This document shows positions 1-8,214 of a stretch of DNA of 14,268 nucleotides, piece by piece. Origin of the DNA: Candidatus Avacholeplasma faecigallinarum (lineage in GTDB: Bacteria > Bacillota_I > Bacilli_A > Acholeplasmatales > Anaeroplasmataceae); contig DVKU01000054.1 in assembly GCA_018715825.1 (NCBI GenBank), positions 1-14,268 of the forward strand, read 5' to 3'. Position 1 is the first letter of the stretch. Each line of letters starts with the position of its first letter. Both the position numbers and the translations under genes were made by a program. Under the pieces are notes generated by a model. That model saw nothing but the letters and a program-made list of their open reading frames with translations, ran no database searches and was not told the origin of the DNA.

Positions 1-936
1 ATTAACAGTTGTTTTTTTAGCTATAAAAGCCACATTATAATTTTTAAATAAACTAAATCCACCCGCTAAAGAAATCACCTTATTACCTGATTTGTTTAAT
101 AATAATTTATAAATATCTAATACTAGATAATAATTTTTTCTAATATTATATCTCTCTAATAGCAATGATATTATATCTTTTTTTAAAGCCACATCAAAGC
201 TATTAAAATCATCTAAATCAATCTTATTATTAGTTTTATTTAAATATTCTATACTTTGCTTTCTAATAAAAGCAAAAGCTTCCTTGGCCTGGTAGGAAAA
301 TTGCGAAATTTTTTCCAAAATATCGCTACATTCATTTTCTAATAAAGGAATAATATGATGACGTATTCTATTTCTTAAAAAATCATCCTCAAAATTTGAA
401 CTATCCTCAAAATAAATTAAATTATGTTCTTTAGCATAATTATATAGTTCCTTTTTATTGCAACATAAAAGTGGTCTAATAATTCGATAATTTCCATCAT
501 CATTTACAACTGAAATGCCACCATAGCCATACAAATTAGAACCTTCCATTAGTTTGATTAGAATAGTTTCAATCTGATCATTTAAATGATGAGCAGTTGC
601 AATTGTATGAGTATTATATTTTTGACATAATTTCCTAAAAAAATTATACCTTGCGTGATGTGAATCATTATGAAAATTATCATTACCATCATAATAATAG
701 CTTAACAATTCAAAAGGGCATTGTAACTTATCTGCAAATTCTTGCATTTGCTTTTGTTCTATCTCAGATTGTAATCTCTTATGATGATTTACATGAGCTA
801 ATATAACCTTGTATCCTAAATCATGTAAAATTGTAATTAGACAAACAGAATCAACACCACCTGATACTGCACATATTATTGGTTGTTCTGTAATTAAATT
901 ATGTTCTTTTATAAATTCCTTTACCCTGTCTAACAT
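1..936 (-). CDS. tilS: tRNA(Ile)-lysidine synthase TilS, 3' end cut off by window edge
   Basis: TilS uses ATP and lysine to convert C34 of the AUA-reading tRNA-Ile to lysidine in the cytoplasm, and is essential in most bacteria. 312 codons are visible and the frame is still open at base 1. The family is usually about 420-480 aa, so the C-terminal part lies outside. Seen directly: the N-type ATP-pyrophosphatase P-loop SGGVDS at residues 25-30; AHVNHH at about 47-52; HHARYNFF, matching the family's ARYxFF block; and the AHHLNDQIET block, where most homologues have HHxDDQxET, so one Asp is Asn here. The ATG at 936 is preceded by AAGGTGAT at a suitable distance. An ATG 7 bases upstream is out of frame. 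It follows the PL9 lyase on the same strand but is separated from it by a hairpin terminator, so it is probably a separate unit. No convincing promoter was found in the 44 bases between that hairpin and the start codon. Confidence 0.95.
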   Translation of the reverse strand, partial: MLDRVKEFIKEHNLITEQPIICAVSGGVDSVCLITILHDLGYKVILAHVNHHKRLQSEIEQKQMQEFADKLQCPFELLSYYYDGNDNFHNDSHHARYNFFRKLCQKYNTHTIATAHHLNDQIETILIKLMEGSNLYGYGGISVVNDDGNYRIIRPLLCCNKKELYNYAKEHNLIYFEDSSNFEDDFLRNRIRHHIIPLLENECSDILEKISQFSYQAKEAFAFIRKQSIEYLNKTNNKIDLDDFNSFDVALKKDIISLLLERYNIRKNYYLVLDIYKLLLNKSGNKVISLAGGFSLFKNYNVAFIAKKTTVN

Positions 937-980
937 CTAACATCACCTTAGATATTTTAACACATTTTACAAAAGTATAA

Positions 981-1004
981 AAGGAGTATCATCCGATACT
1001 CCTT
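981..1004 (-). terminator. Intrinsic terminator after the PL9 pectate lyase gene
   Basis: This is a perfect 10-bp inverted repeat (AAGGAGTATC / GATACTCCTT) with a 4-base loop. On the minus strand it is followed by a T-rich stretch (TTTTATACTTTT). It lies 19 bases past the lyase stop codon and upstream of tilS, so it probably ends the two-gene pectin operon. Confidence 0.8.
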
Positions 1005-1022
1005 AATATATTTAGTTTTAAA

Positions 1023-4000
1023 TTATCTTAAAGCTAACTTTCCATCACTGAAAATCCAAGTATTTTCAAGATCAAAGCCAATGTTCTTGATGAAATCTTC
1101 AGTAACTGTCCAACGATAGAATTCGTTTGTTTCTTCATTAGTATAGCTCATATCAAATAAAATAGATGTTGAATCAATCAATGAAGAATAATATTCACTC
1201 CATGTACCTAAGTTATTTTCTGATGTATAAGAACCAACATTTTCTGTATAAGTAGCACGACCACAAATAGGATTAGAATTCTTATGAGCATACTTTTGAG
1301 TATCTTCTTCAGGAACTAAATTAGAGATATCTAATAAAGTACCCTTATACATAAATACTGCATCTGAGAAGCAACCGCTGATTGTAACTGTAGCACTACC
1401 ATTAGATATATCGCCAACCATACCAGCATTGTAATTACCCTTTGCTACAATTGTACCTCTATAATAGCAGTTGATAACAATTATTGTAAATGTATCATAG
1501 TCAGCTTTAACACGACCAATCATACCACCGATACATCCACCTGAGTCATTGCCATCACCTAAATTAGCAACTACAGAGCAATTTGTAATAGATATGTATA
1601 AAGTCTTATCAGTTATTGAACTTTCAACTTCAGCTTCACCAATTAAACCACTTGCATATTTATTTCTTGCAGCAATCACTACACCCTCATCGTTATTTAA
1701 TTGACAATTTGTAATATAGTTATAACCACCAATTGCCTGACCAACTAAAGCTCCAACACGCTCATAGCCTTTAACACTAACATTTTTCATTGAAATTTTA
1801 TGTAGGTAACCACCTTGAAGCTTACCTATAATACCAACTACTTTACCACCAGTAGATGTATTTTCAATGTTAATATTTTCAAAATTAATATTAATAATAG
1901 AACCATTTTGAACCTTGTAGAACATATCTGTATCATCTTTTGCTGAAGAGCTTATTGTAACATTCTTAACAGTATGACCGTTACCATTTAATAATCCAGA
2001 GAATGTAGATTTGTTCAATGATGTATTCCATGTATTATTGAAATCTAAATCATTCATCAATTTATAAATAGTTGTTGAAGATGCAGAAACACCATCTAGC
2101 TTACCAGTGACTGCAACTTGGTTAAATTGCTCATTTGTTGTAATTTCAACCACATTAGTTTGGAAACTATAAACTTGAGAAATATAGCTTCTATTTTTAT
2201 TAGCAATTACATAATAGCCATAGAAAGCTTCACCAGCTAATTCACCAGCAGAGAATGGAAGTAAAATAGAATCATTTTCTACAGCTTGAATTTGAACATC
2301 TTCATGATTCATTAATTCCATTGCTGTTAAAGTTAAAGGTGTAGCAGAATATACTGAGTATAAATCACCATATAGGTTAGATAAATTACCACCAACACTA
2401 TAACCATCACTAGTCAATATTATAGATCCTGTTTGAACACCATTATCATTTTCCATAAAATCTATAATACAATCCTTATCAAGGATATATACATAATATA
2501 CTAAAGAAGCTGTATTAGGTCTCTTTAAGTTATCAACATCACCTTCGATTTTTGAAGTTACAGTAGCTTTAACCTCATATACTCCTGGTACTGCTGTAGA
2601 GATACCATCAACATCATACATTGTATCTGCCTTAGATTGAGCGAACTTATATGTATATGTTACATCATATAGACTTAATGGTAATTCTCTTGTTCCTATT
2701 GCTGAAAGGTCTAAAGCATAAACTCTTGGAGCAACATATGTTCCAAATTTTTCAACCTTAATAGATGTATCACCTTCAATAGCGATACCACCTAAAGCTT
2801 GAGCACGAGCCTTAATAATTAGATTAAATTCCTTAACCTTTGTTTGACCACCATAGCTTATAGTAGCTGTAAGTTTAACCTCAGTATCTTGTTGAGGTGT
2901 ATAAATCTTTATTTGGCTATAAACAGCATCGCTTGTTGAGATCTTTTCGCTATCAACAACCTCAACAATATCCTTATTAGAAGATTCCCAAGAAATATCA
3001 CAGCCATTAACTAGCTTTGGAACCTCGAAATCTTGGAATACAGAGTTAGGGTTTGTTAAAACCTCAGTAACATTATAAGTAGCCTGTAGTCTAACATCTG
3101 TGGCTGTTTTACAATTTGAAAAATCTAATACATCGTAATGCTCATACTCAGCATCACTTGATTTTGATAGATTAGCACCGATTGCTTTTCCATTTGCAAA
3201 TGTTAATAATGTTTCATCAACAATTCTTAAAGTATCGCCCATATTAACAGAGCCATCTGGGTTACGAAGTGTTAAATGATTTTCAACTAAATCAGCCAAA
3301 TCGTCAACTGTATCACATTTTGCATTAATAGATTCTAGGCTTGCAAATGAAGCATCAGATAAACCAGTATAAGTTGTACCACTAGAGAATGTACTATCTA
3401 CAGCCTTAGAAACGTAGCTAGAAGCATCTTCAGGAGCAGTAAAAGCAACATACTTTTCAGTCTTAGAATTCTTATCATAGCTTGAATTGAAGATTGAATA
3501 TGCAGCACTACCTCTAAATTTATCAGTATTATAAGTCATATCCTCATCATCGCTTGAATCATCATTAGCTACAAAGTTTGCCTGATTATTAATATAAGAA
3601 ACTATACCATAGTAATTATTATAACTATTAGAAACACCACTTGTTGCACGGGCTAAATCGATATTATTAGACTTACCACCGTTAGTATCTCTACCTGCAA
3701 CATTACCATTCTCATCTAATTCTACACAGTTATTAAATGCTGTACAATTATTAATATCAATTACACCTGGGTTTGAGTTATCACCAAAGCCGTGTAACTT
3801 GTTATTGAAAGCCATACAGTTATTTAATATAACATCACCCTCCATAACAGATCCACCAAGCTTAAAGCCTATACCATCACCATTTATTGTATTATAAGAC
3901 ATATATTTAGAGCCATCTTCATCATTAGTTAATTCAATTTGATATGGAAGATAACCATTTTCAAATGATACACAGTTATATAGTACAACTGTACCAATAT

Positions 4001-4706
4001 TTCCTGAATCCTCTTTAGCATATAAATCCCAACCATCATCAGAATTTCTGAAAGCTATACAGCCATCAAAAACATTACCATATCCAGCAGTTAATTTACA
4101 TGCAAATCCATCAGCATTTTCTCCTAATGTTTCAGCATCATAATTTGCGAATGATGTACAATTTTTAATTAAATTAAATGAAGGCCATGTATTAATAGAA
4201 ACATCTGAAGAATATGCACGACCTAATTGTAATCCAGTATCTCTATTATTGTAGAATAAACAATTTTCAATAATATTATATGAACCTGCAACATATAAAC
4301 CATTATCACCAGCACCAGTTACGCTTATTTCCTTAAAGTGCCAGAAATCACCATAAATTTGAATACCACGATTGTTACTATCAAAAATCATATCAGAAAA
4401 ATCAAAAATAACATCCTCATCATTTTTAGGCATAACAGTAATATATTTATTTGGCGAACCACTATTCATAATTTGAAGACGAGCACTATATGAATAAGTT
4501 CCACCCTCCATTAAAATAGTCATACCTGGCTTAGCTTGTGCTACAGCAACAGAAAACATTAATGGGTCATTTGAACTACCCTTTGCTTCAGCATCTCCAT
4601 CTGGAGAAACATATAAAATATAATCATAGCTCTTACCACAACTTGCTAAAGCAAATAAGCAAATAAGTGATAAGACGCATAATTTAATAAACGTTTTAAT
4701 TCTCAT
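1023..4706 (-). CDS. Surface lipoprotein pectate lyase, family PL9, with C-terminal Ig-like and GLUG-like modules
   Basis: Predicted to cleave de-esterified homogalacturonan by beta-elimination outside the cell. 1227 aa from the ATG at 4706, which has GGGAGG 8 bases upstream; an in-frame TTG at 4712 sits too close to that site. A lipoprotein signal ends in LASC with lipid-modified Cys23. Residues about 28-520 form a PL9-type parallel beta-helix. The calcium ligands of Dickeya Pel9A (D209, D233, D234, D237) match D199, D223, D224 and D227 with identical spacing, in NADGF and NSDDGWD. The catalytic lysine corresponds to K282 in GFKLGG; the D199-K282 distance is about 19 residues longer than in Pel9A, so there is an insertion. 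Then follow an Ig-like domain of the atrophied bacterial Ig type (about 535-632, ISWESSN...ATISYGG), a further Ig-like segment (640-743), an unassigned region, and GLUG-like helix repeats (about 855-1120, including LLNGNGHTV). PL9 enzymes are typically about a third of this length. The gene starts 13 bases after the small Ig lipoprotein gene, in the same operon. Confidence 0.9.
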   Translation of the reverse strand: MRIKTFIKLCVLSLICLFALASCGKSYDYILYVSPDGDAEAKGSSNDPLMFSVAVAQAKPGMTILMEGGTYSYSARLQIMNSGSPNKYITVMPKNDEDVIFDFSDMIFDSNNRGIQIYGDFWHFKEISVTGAGDNGLYVAGSYNIIENCLFYNNRDTGLQLGRAYSSDVSINTWPSFNLIKNCTSFANYDAETLGENADGFACKLTAGYGNVFDGCIAFRNSDDGWDLYAKEDSGNIGTVVLYNCVSFENGYLPYQIELTNDEDGSKYMSYNTINGDGIGFKLGGSVMEGDVILNNCMAFNNKLHGFGDNSNPGVIDINNCTAFNNCVELDENGNVAGRDTNGGKSNNIDLARATSGVSNSYNNYYGIVSYINNQANFVANDDSSDDEDMTYNTDKFRGSAAYSIFNSSYDKNSKTEKYVAFTAPEDASSYVSKAVDSTFSSGTTYTGLSDASFASLESINAKCDTVDDLADLVENHLTLRNPDGSVNMGDTLRIVDETLLTFANGKAIGANLSKSSDAEYEHYDVLDFSNCKTATDVRLQATYNVTEVLTNPNSVFQDFEVPKLVNGCDISWESSNKDIVEVVDSEKISTSDAVYSQIKIYTPQQDTEVKLTATISYGGQTKVKEFNLIIKARAQALGGIAIEGDTSIKVEKFGTYVAPRVYALDLSAIGTRELPLSLYDVTYTYKFAQSKADTMYDVDGISTAVPGVYEVKATVTSKIEGDVDNLKRPNTASLVYYVYILDKDCIIDFMENDNGVQTGSIILTSDGYSVGGNLSNLYGDLYSVYSATPLTLTAMELMNHEDVQIQAVENDSILLPFSAGELAGEAFYGYYVIANKNRSYISQVYSFQTNVVEITTNEQFNQVAVTGKLDGVSASSTTIYKLMNDLDFNNTWNTSLNKSTFSGLLNGNGHTVKNVTISSSAKDDTDMFYKVQNGSIININFENINIENTSTGGKVVGIIGKLQGGYLHKISMKNVSVKGYERVGALVGQAIGGYNYITNCQLNNDEGVVIAARNKYASGLIGEAEVESSITDKTLYISITNCSVVANLGDGNDSGGCIGGMIGRVKADYDTFTIIVINCYYRGTIVAKGNYNAGMVGDISNGSATVTISGCFSDAVFMYKGTLLDISNLVPEEDTQKYAHKNSNPICGRATYTENVGSYTSENNLGTWSEYYSSLIDSTSILFDMSYTNEETNEFYRWTVTEDFIKNIGFDLENTWIFSDGKLALR

Positions 4707-4719
4707 ATACAAATCCTCC

Positions 4720-5460
4720 CTATTGAACTATAACAATAACGAAACTATTTAATGTATATTCATAATTAGTACCATCAGATAATAAAGCAGAGGTATCAAA
4801 TGAATATTTTATTACATAGCGTCCTGTTTTAGTGTTAGAAAAATTACCTTCATCAACAGTTAATTGTTCCTTATCACTAGCTGTTAATGCTTCTACCTTT
4901 GTTTCAACAGTATTATTTAAATAATGTTTTTCAAACACTACATCCTCTTTAAAATCAATAGCTTGATTTTTACTAATTTTTATAATAGTTTCAACAGGCT
5001 CTAAACCAGCTAAATATTCTATTTTTTGATCATCTAAAAATGAAGATGTAACATTAATATTAACGGTAGTTGTCTTAATATTAGTTCCCTCACGATAGGT
5101 GATTGTAACAGGATATGTACCTATTAAACCCATATTTAGATCAGAAGTATCTAAAGTATAGTTAGTAAGTTCTTTTGATAAAGATTTATTAGCACCGTCT
5201 ACAACTTCAATATAATTTCCCTTTACTACAAGGTTTTCTCTGCTAAATTCCTCACCAACATAATAATTAAGCTTAGATGCATTATTATCAACCGAAATAC
5301 TACTTAATGTAATATCACTTCGAGTTGTTTCTTCAAGATTGATATCTGGATTGCCAGTTGTATCAATAACCTCTTCTGCCCTATCCTTACCACAAGATAC
5401 AACAGATAAACCAACACAGGCTGCAACAGCAAATAGCCCTAATTTTTTTACAAATTTCAT
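4720..5460 (-). CDS. Small Ig-like surface lipoprotein, first gene of the pectate lyase operon
   Basis: 246 aa with a lipoprotein signal (KK near the N-terminus, hydrophobic core, VVSC with lipidated Cys23), so it should be anchored to the outer face of the membrane. After an Asp/Glu/Thr-rich linker, residues about 50-138 look like a Big_3-type bacterial Ig domain: a VGEEF-type turn early and GLIGTYPVTITY late, matching the usual G-x-Y-x-V-T-V-T-Y signature. Residues 141-246 resemble a second, more divergent Ig-like unit ending in GRYVIKYSF. No catalytic motif is visible. The ATG at 5460 follows AAAGGAGG with 7 bases between, and the gene has its own strong promoter and palindromic operator. 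The next gene's ribosome binding site begins right at this gene's TAG stop, so the pair is co-transcribed. A role as polymer-binding or lyase-partner protein is inferred from context only. Confidence 0.8.
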   Translation of the reverse strand: MKFVKKLGLFAVAACVGLSVVSCGKDRAEEVIDTTGNPDINLEETTRSDITLSSISVDNNASKLNYYVGEEFSRENLVVKGNYIEVVDGANKSLSKELTNYTLDTSDLNMGLIGTYPVTITYREGTNIKTTTVNINVTSSFLDDQKIEYLAGLEPVETIIKISKNQAIDFKEDVVFEKHYLNNTVETKVEALTASDKEQLTVDEGNFSNTKTGRYVIKYSFDTSALLSDGTNYEYTLNSFVIVIVQ

Positions 5461-5474
5461 GATAAATCCTCCTT

Positions 5475-5489
5475 TGTAAACGCTTTACA
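5475..5489 (-). promoter_or_regulatory. LacI/CcpA-type palindromic operator over the transcription start
   Basis: On the minus strand the site reads TGTAAAGCGTTTACA: 6-bp perfect arms (TGTAAA/TTTACA) around a GCG centre. This resembles a catabolite-responsive element or LacI-family operator, but it is one base longer than the 14-base cre consensus. It begins 4 bases downstream of the -10 box, so a bound repressor would cover the start site. It lies between the promoter and the ribosome binding site of the small Ig lipoprotein gene. Confidence 0.75.
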
Positions 5490-5493
5490 TTTT

Positions 5494-5521
5494 ATTATAA
5501 CATATTTGTAACTTTAGTCAA
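5494..5521 (-). promoter_or_regulatory. Sigma-A promoter of the Ig lipoprotein-pectate lyase operon
   Basis: On the minus strand: -35 TTGACT (5516-5521), a 16-base spacer, and a consensus -10 TATAAT (5494-5499). Transcription would start near 5487, inside the adjacent palindrome. It is the best promoter match in the window, consistent with a strong promoter held down by a repressor. Confidence 0.8.
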
Positions 5522-5560
5522 TAAAATTTAAAATTTTATTCAAAACAAATCTTCATCAAT

Positions 5561-5598
5561 TAGTAAAAGCCAAATCAAAAATGACTTGGCTTTTACTA
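5561..5598 (-). terminator. Hairpin terminator after the CE8 pectinesterase gene
   Basis: A 13-bp inverted repeat (TAGTAAAAGCCAA / TTGGCTTTTACTA) with a 12-base loop, 17 bases beyond the CE8 stop codon. Read on the minus strand, the GGC of the stem is followed by TTTT, with the A-run of the 5' arm able to pair with it. This is a common AT-rich terminator design, though no long T-run follows the whole stem. It separates the CE8 unit from the promoter of the lyase operon. Confidence 0.65.
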
Positions 5599-5614
5599 TA
5601 TTATAGCTATTTAA

Positions 5615-8098
5615 TTATTCAAAAATTGGCTTGCTCCAGGCTTCTGTTGTAAAGTCATACTTTGAGTTGCTAGGACAAGTAACTGTATATGCACCCCAGA
5701 AATTCTCCAATAAAGTCTGAGCTTCTGTTGCTGTAATGATTTCCATAATGGTGAAAACTTCATTATTTCTATTAGTATAAGTTTGAGACTCATTTACAGA
5801 ACCAATACCAGTATTGTTATACTCCCTTAATATAGCTGTATCTGCAGTCCAATCACCATTTAAGCCAGCTACATATCTTCTTCCTTGAGTTGTTCCATTA
5901 AATGGTAAAGTGGAAATATGCTTATCCATTACAGAATTCATAATTGTAATAGTTGCACCATCATCCCATGGTCTAGCTAATGCTGTAGTATTTTGAGTTA
6001 TATTAGCATCACCAGTAAATCTACAATTATTAAAAATATAACCAAATGCTGTATAATCTCCACCCTTATTCAAGCCCTTTGGAGCACAAATATATCCACC
6101 ATTACTTGATTGACCATTTGATATAGAATGTATCTCACAATTTTCAAACATAGCACTAGAATTGGTACCAAAAATATAATCAGTTGCTCCTGAAATATAA
6201 CAATTATAAAAATATTGTCTTCCTGAACCAAGCATTTCTACAGTATCTTGAAAACCAGTAAATCTACAATTATAAAATGATGATCTGTCAGCTTGAATTA
6301 TAATTGCAAGAGCTTGTGTTCCTGTAGTTTGAGCTTTTAATGCATTATATCTTTCTAAAGTATTATAATAGCTTTCAAAAGTAATATTTTTAGCTTGGAA
6401 ATTAGTAGCTGTAGATCTAACTCCAAAAGTTGAAGAACCATCAGTGCCAAAGAATGTACCTCTTGGATCTTGAAGACCATTAGCGGCGTCAAAAGTAATA
6501 ATAGTATCTAGGGCATTTTCACCAATAAGTGTAACATTAGGAATATCAACATCCACCTTTTCGTTATATATTCCACTAGCCACATAAATTACCTTATTTA
6601 CATCATCTGTAATTCCTTCTGCTGTTGTTAAGAATTCAATAGCTGTATTTAAAGTTGTAAACATATGATTATTATTCTCATCTAGTTTGCCAACGATACC
6701 AGTATAGTTCTGATCAACCTTAACAGAAATTGTATTGTTAATAATTTTTGGTGTTTCTTTTATAACGTAGGTCATAAATGTAGTGTTTCCAAAATTTGTT
6801 TCAACGTTAACAACATAATTTCCTTCTTGATCCTTATTGTAATCATTGCAAACTAAATCGTATTGAGCATTTGATAATTTAAATAATCTACTAACCTCTT
6901 TATTTTTTTCATTAATCACAGTACCAGTAACAGCAATAGTTAAAGCAGATGTATCAAATGTTTGTGAATTACCATAATTAATTTGTCTATTTGTAACATT
7001 TCTTAAAGCACTATTGCCCCAAAGATTTTCATCATCCTTTTGCATATAATATAAATCAACATCAAAAGAATCAATATCATACACATAAGCAGTATAATCA
7101 GTCTCAAAATCCTTAAAATGAACATTTATAGTATAGAATCCAGATTCATCCTTTTTAAAGCTTGAATAATCTACCTGGAATTCATTGTCTTTAGTACCTT
7201 CTACTAAAACCTCTTCATAACCAGAATCATAGGTTGCTATTACCTCTAATCCTTTAGTATCAAAGTCTTCACCCTTAATAAAATGATTACCACCAGTATT
7301 AGTAACCTCAATAGATGTTATAGTACCATGATCTTGATTTTCCCATTCAGAATCAACTCTATAAATAGTAAATGAATTATCAGCATATAAATATAAAGTT
7401 GTCTCAGAACTTACCTCAACCTCAATTGTAAACAAATTATTATCTGATACTGTCTTTTCAGCAACAACCTTTTTCTTATCATTATTAACCTTTAAAGTTG
7501 TTTCACCCTCATTATCTATAGTAGCATAGAAAACAACCTTACCCTTACCACCAACTCTAACGCTAACAGCATCACCCTTAGGTTTTCCAGCAAGTAAGGT
7601 AGCAGGTTGTGATATTGTTACTCCCTTATAGGTTTGTTCATCAATAGTTTGAGTTTGATTACCTAAAAGTTGGCATCCTTCCATTAAAGTTGTATTTTTT
7701 ATAGAATAGGCTTCCTCTAAAGTAGAGCCATCACAATCATCATTAAAATTAACACTATATTTTGTTCCTTCTACCCATTTAGCATATATAGTTGTATTAG
7801 ATGTAATGCTTGTTGCAAAATCAAATGGCATTGTACAAGCCTCATCACTGTACCAGCCTCTAAATAAATAGCCATCACGACTAGGATCTTGTGGTTGAGC
7901 TACAGTTTGATTTTCATTAACTGAAACTTTGTCAATAATAGTCCCATTAGAGCTAAAATTTACCTCGTAATTATTAGTTTGTTCGGTCTTATCACTATCA
8001 TCATCATTATTATTATCATTGTTATTTCCACATCCTGTCAACAAAGCAGTCATACATGATATAGCAATTAAGCCAACAGCAATTTTTCTTATTTTCAT
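5615..8098 (-). CDS. Surface lipoprotein pectin methylesterase, family CE8, with long accessory N-terminus
   Basis: Predicted to remove methyl groups from homogalacturonan, giving polygalacturonate and methanol. 827 aa from the ATG at 8098, which has AGGAGGG 5 bases upstream; an in-frame ATG at 8128 lacks such a site. The lipobox LTGC gives Cys23, followed by an Asn/Asp run. Residues about 44-109 match a Listeria-Bacteroides (InlB B-type) repeat with FRGWYSD and IYAKW. About 112-252 is a beta-sandwich-like region of unknown function. About 260-340 is a Big_3-type Ig domain, and 342-447 is an unassigned beta-rich region. The CE8 beta-helix spans about 453-827. Its motifs are GIYNE (509-513), QALA with Q595, GFQDT with Q617 and acid/base D618, GATDYIFG with nucleophile D640, and ARPW with R709. 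The full catalytic set is thus present. The usual GxVDFIFG and LGRPW are slightly altered (T639 for Val, A708 for Gly). It is transcribed alone, between two terminators. Confidence 0.92.
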   Translation of the reverse strand: MKIRKIAVGLIAISCMTALLTGCGNNNDNNNDDDSDKTEQTNNYEVNFSSNGTIIDKVSVNENQTVAQPQDPSRDGYLFRGWYSDEACTMPFDFATSITSNTTIYAKWVEGTKYSVNFNDDCDGSTLEEAYSIKNTTLMEGCQLLGNQTQTIDEQTYKGVTISQPATLLAGKPKGDAVSVRVGGKGKVVFYATIDNEGETTLKVNNDKKKVVAEKTVSDNNLFTIEVEVSSETTLYLYADNSFTIYRVDSEWENQDHGTITSIEVTNTGGNHFIKGEDFDTKGLEVIATYDSGYEEVLVEGTKDNEFQVDYSSFKKDESGFYTINVHFKDFETDYTAYVYDIDSFDVDLYYMQKDDENLWGNSALRNVTNRQINYGNSQTFDTSALTIAVTGTVINEKNKEVSRLFKLSNAQYDLVCNDYNKDQEGNYVVNVETNFGNTTFMTYVIKETPKIINNTISVKVDQNYTGIVGKLDENNNHMFTTLNTAIEFLTTAEGITDDVNKVIYVASGIYNEKVDVDIPNVTLIGENALDTIITFDAANGLQDPRGTFFGTDGSSTFGVRSTATNFQAKNITFESYYNTLERYNALKAQTTGTQALAIIIQADRSSFYNCRFTGFQDTVEMLGSGRQYFYNCYISGATDYIFGTNSSAMFENCEIHSISNGQSSNGGYICAPKGLNKGGDYTAFGYIFNNCRFTGDANITQNTTALARPWDDGATITIMNSVMDKHISTLPFNGTTQGRRYVAGLNGDWTADTAILREYNNTGIGSVNESQTYTNRNNEVFTIMEIITATEAQTLLENFWGAYTVTCPSNSKYDFTTEAWSKPIFE

Positions 8099-8119
8099 AC
8101 TTTCCCTCCTAACACCTTT

Positions 8120-8133
8120 TATAAACATTTACC
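8120..8133 (-). promoter_or_regulatory. Degenerate LacI/CcpA-like operator at the CE8 start site
   Basis: On the minus strand the site reads GGTAAATGTTTATA, agreeing with the cre consensus at 11 of 14 positions by eye. It abuts the -10 box of the CE8 promoter, in the same place as the better palindromes at the other two pectin promoters. The match alone is weak; the shared position is the main support. Confidence 0.4.
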
Positions 8134-8162
8134 TAGATAAAAATTTTGATCCTTAGTGTAAA
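8134..8162 (-). promoter_or_regulatory. Promoter of the CE8 pectinesterase gene
   Basis: On the minus strand: -35 TTTACA (8157-8162), a 17-base spacer, and -10 TATCTA (8134-8139). It lies between the terminator of the preceding gene and the CE8 ribosome binding site, giving a leader of about 30 bases. Confidence 0.6.
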
Positions 8163-8168
8163 TTAATT

Positions 8169-8195
8169 TAAAAAGAGCGTTGATTAAATCAACGC
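8169..8195 (-). terminator. Intrinsic terminator after the 896-aa lipoprotein gene
   Basis: GCGTTGATT / AATCAACGC is a perfect 9-bp palindrome centred on one base at 8177-8195. On the minus strand it is followed by TCTTTTT. It starts 20 bases after the stop codon. Together with the promoter just beyond it, it makes the 896-aa gene and CE8 separate transcription units. Confidence 0.85.
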
Positions 8196-8214
8196 CCAAT
8201 ATTTAAATTAATTA

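Noticed and set aside
937..980. Dedicated tilS promoter (TAAAAT or TATACT as -10)
   Set aside because: Neither has an acceptable -35 at 16-18 bases; too weak to annotate in AT-rich DNA.
4707..4712. TTG at 4712 as start of the PL9 lyase
   Set aside because: GGGAGG would lie only 1-2 bases away; the ATG at 4706 has correct spacing.
8099..8128. Upstream in-frame ATG of the CE8 gene at 8128
   Set aside because: It has no ribosome binding site and lies on top of the predicted transcription start; the ATG at 8098 has AGGAGGG and begins a proper signal peptide.
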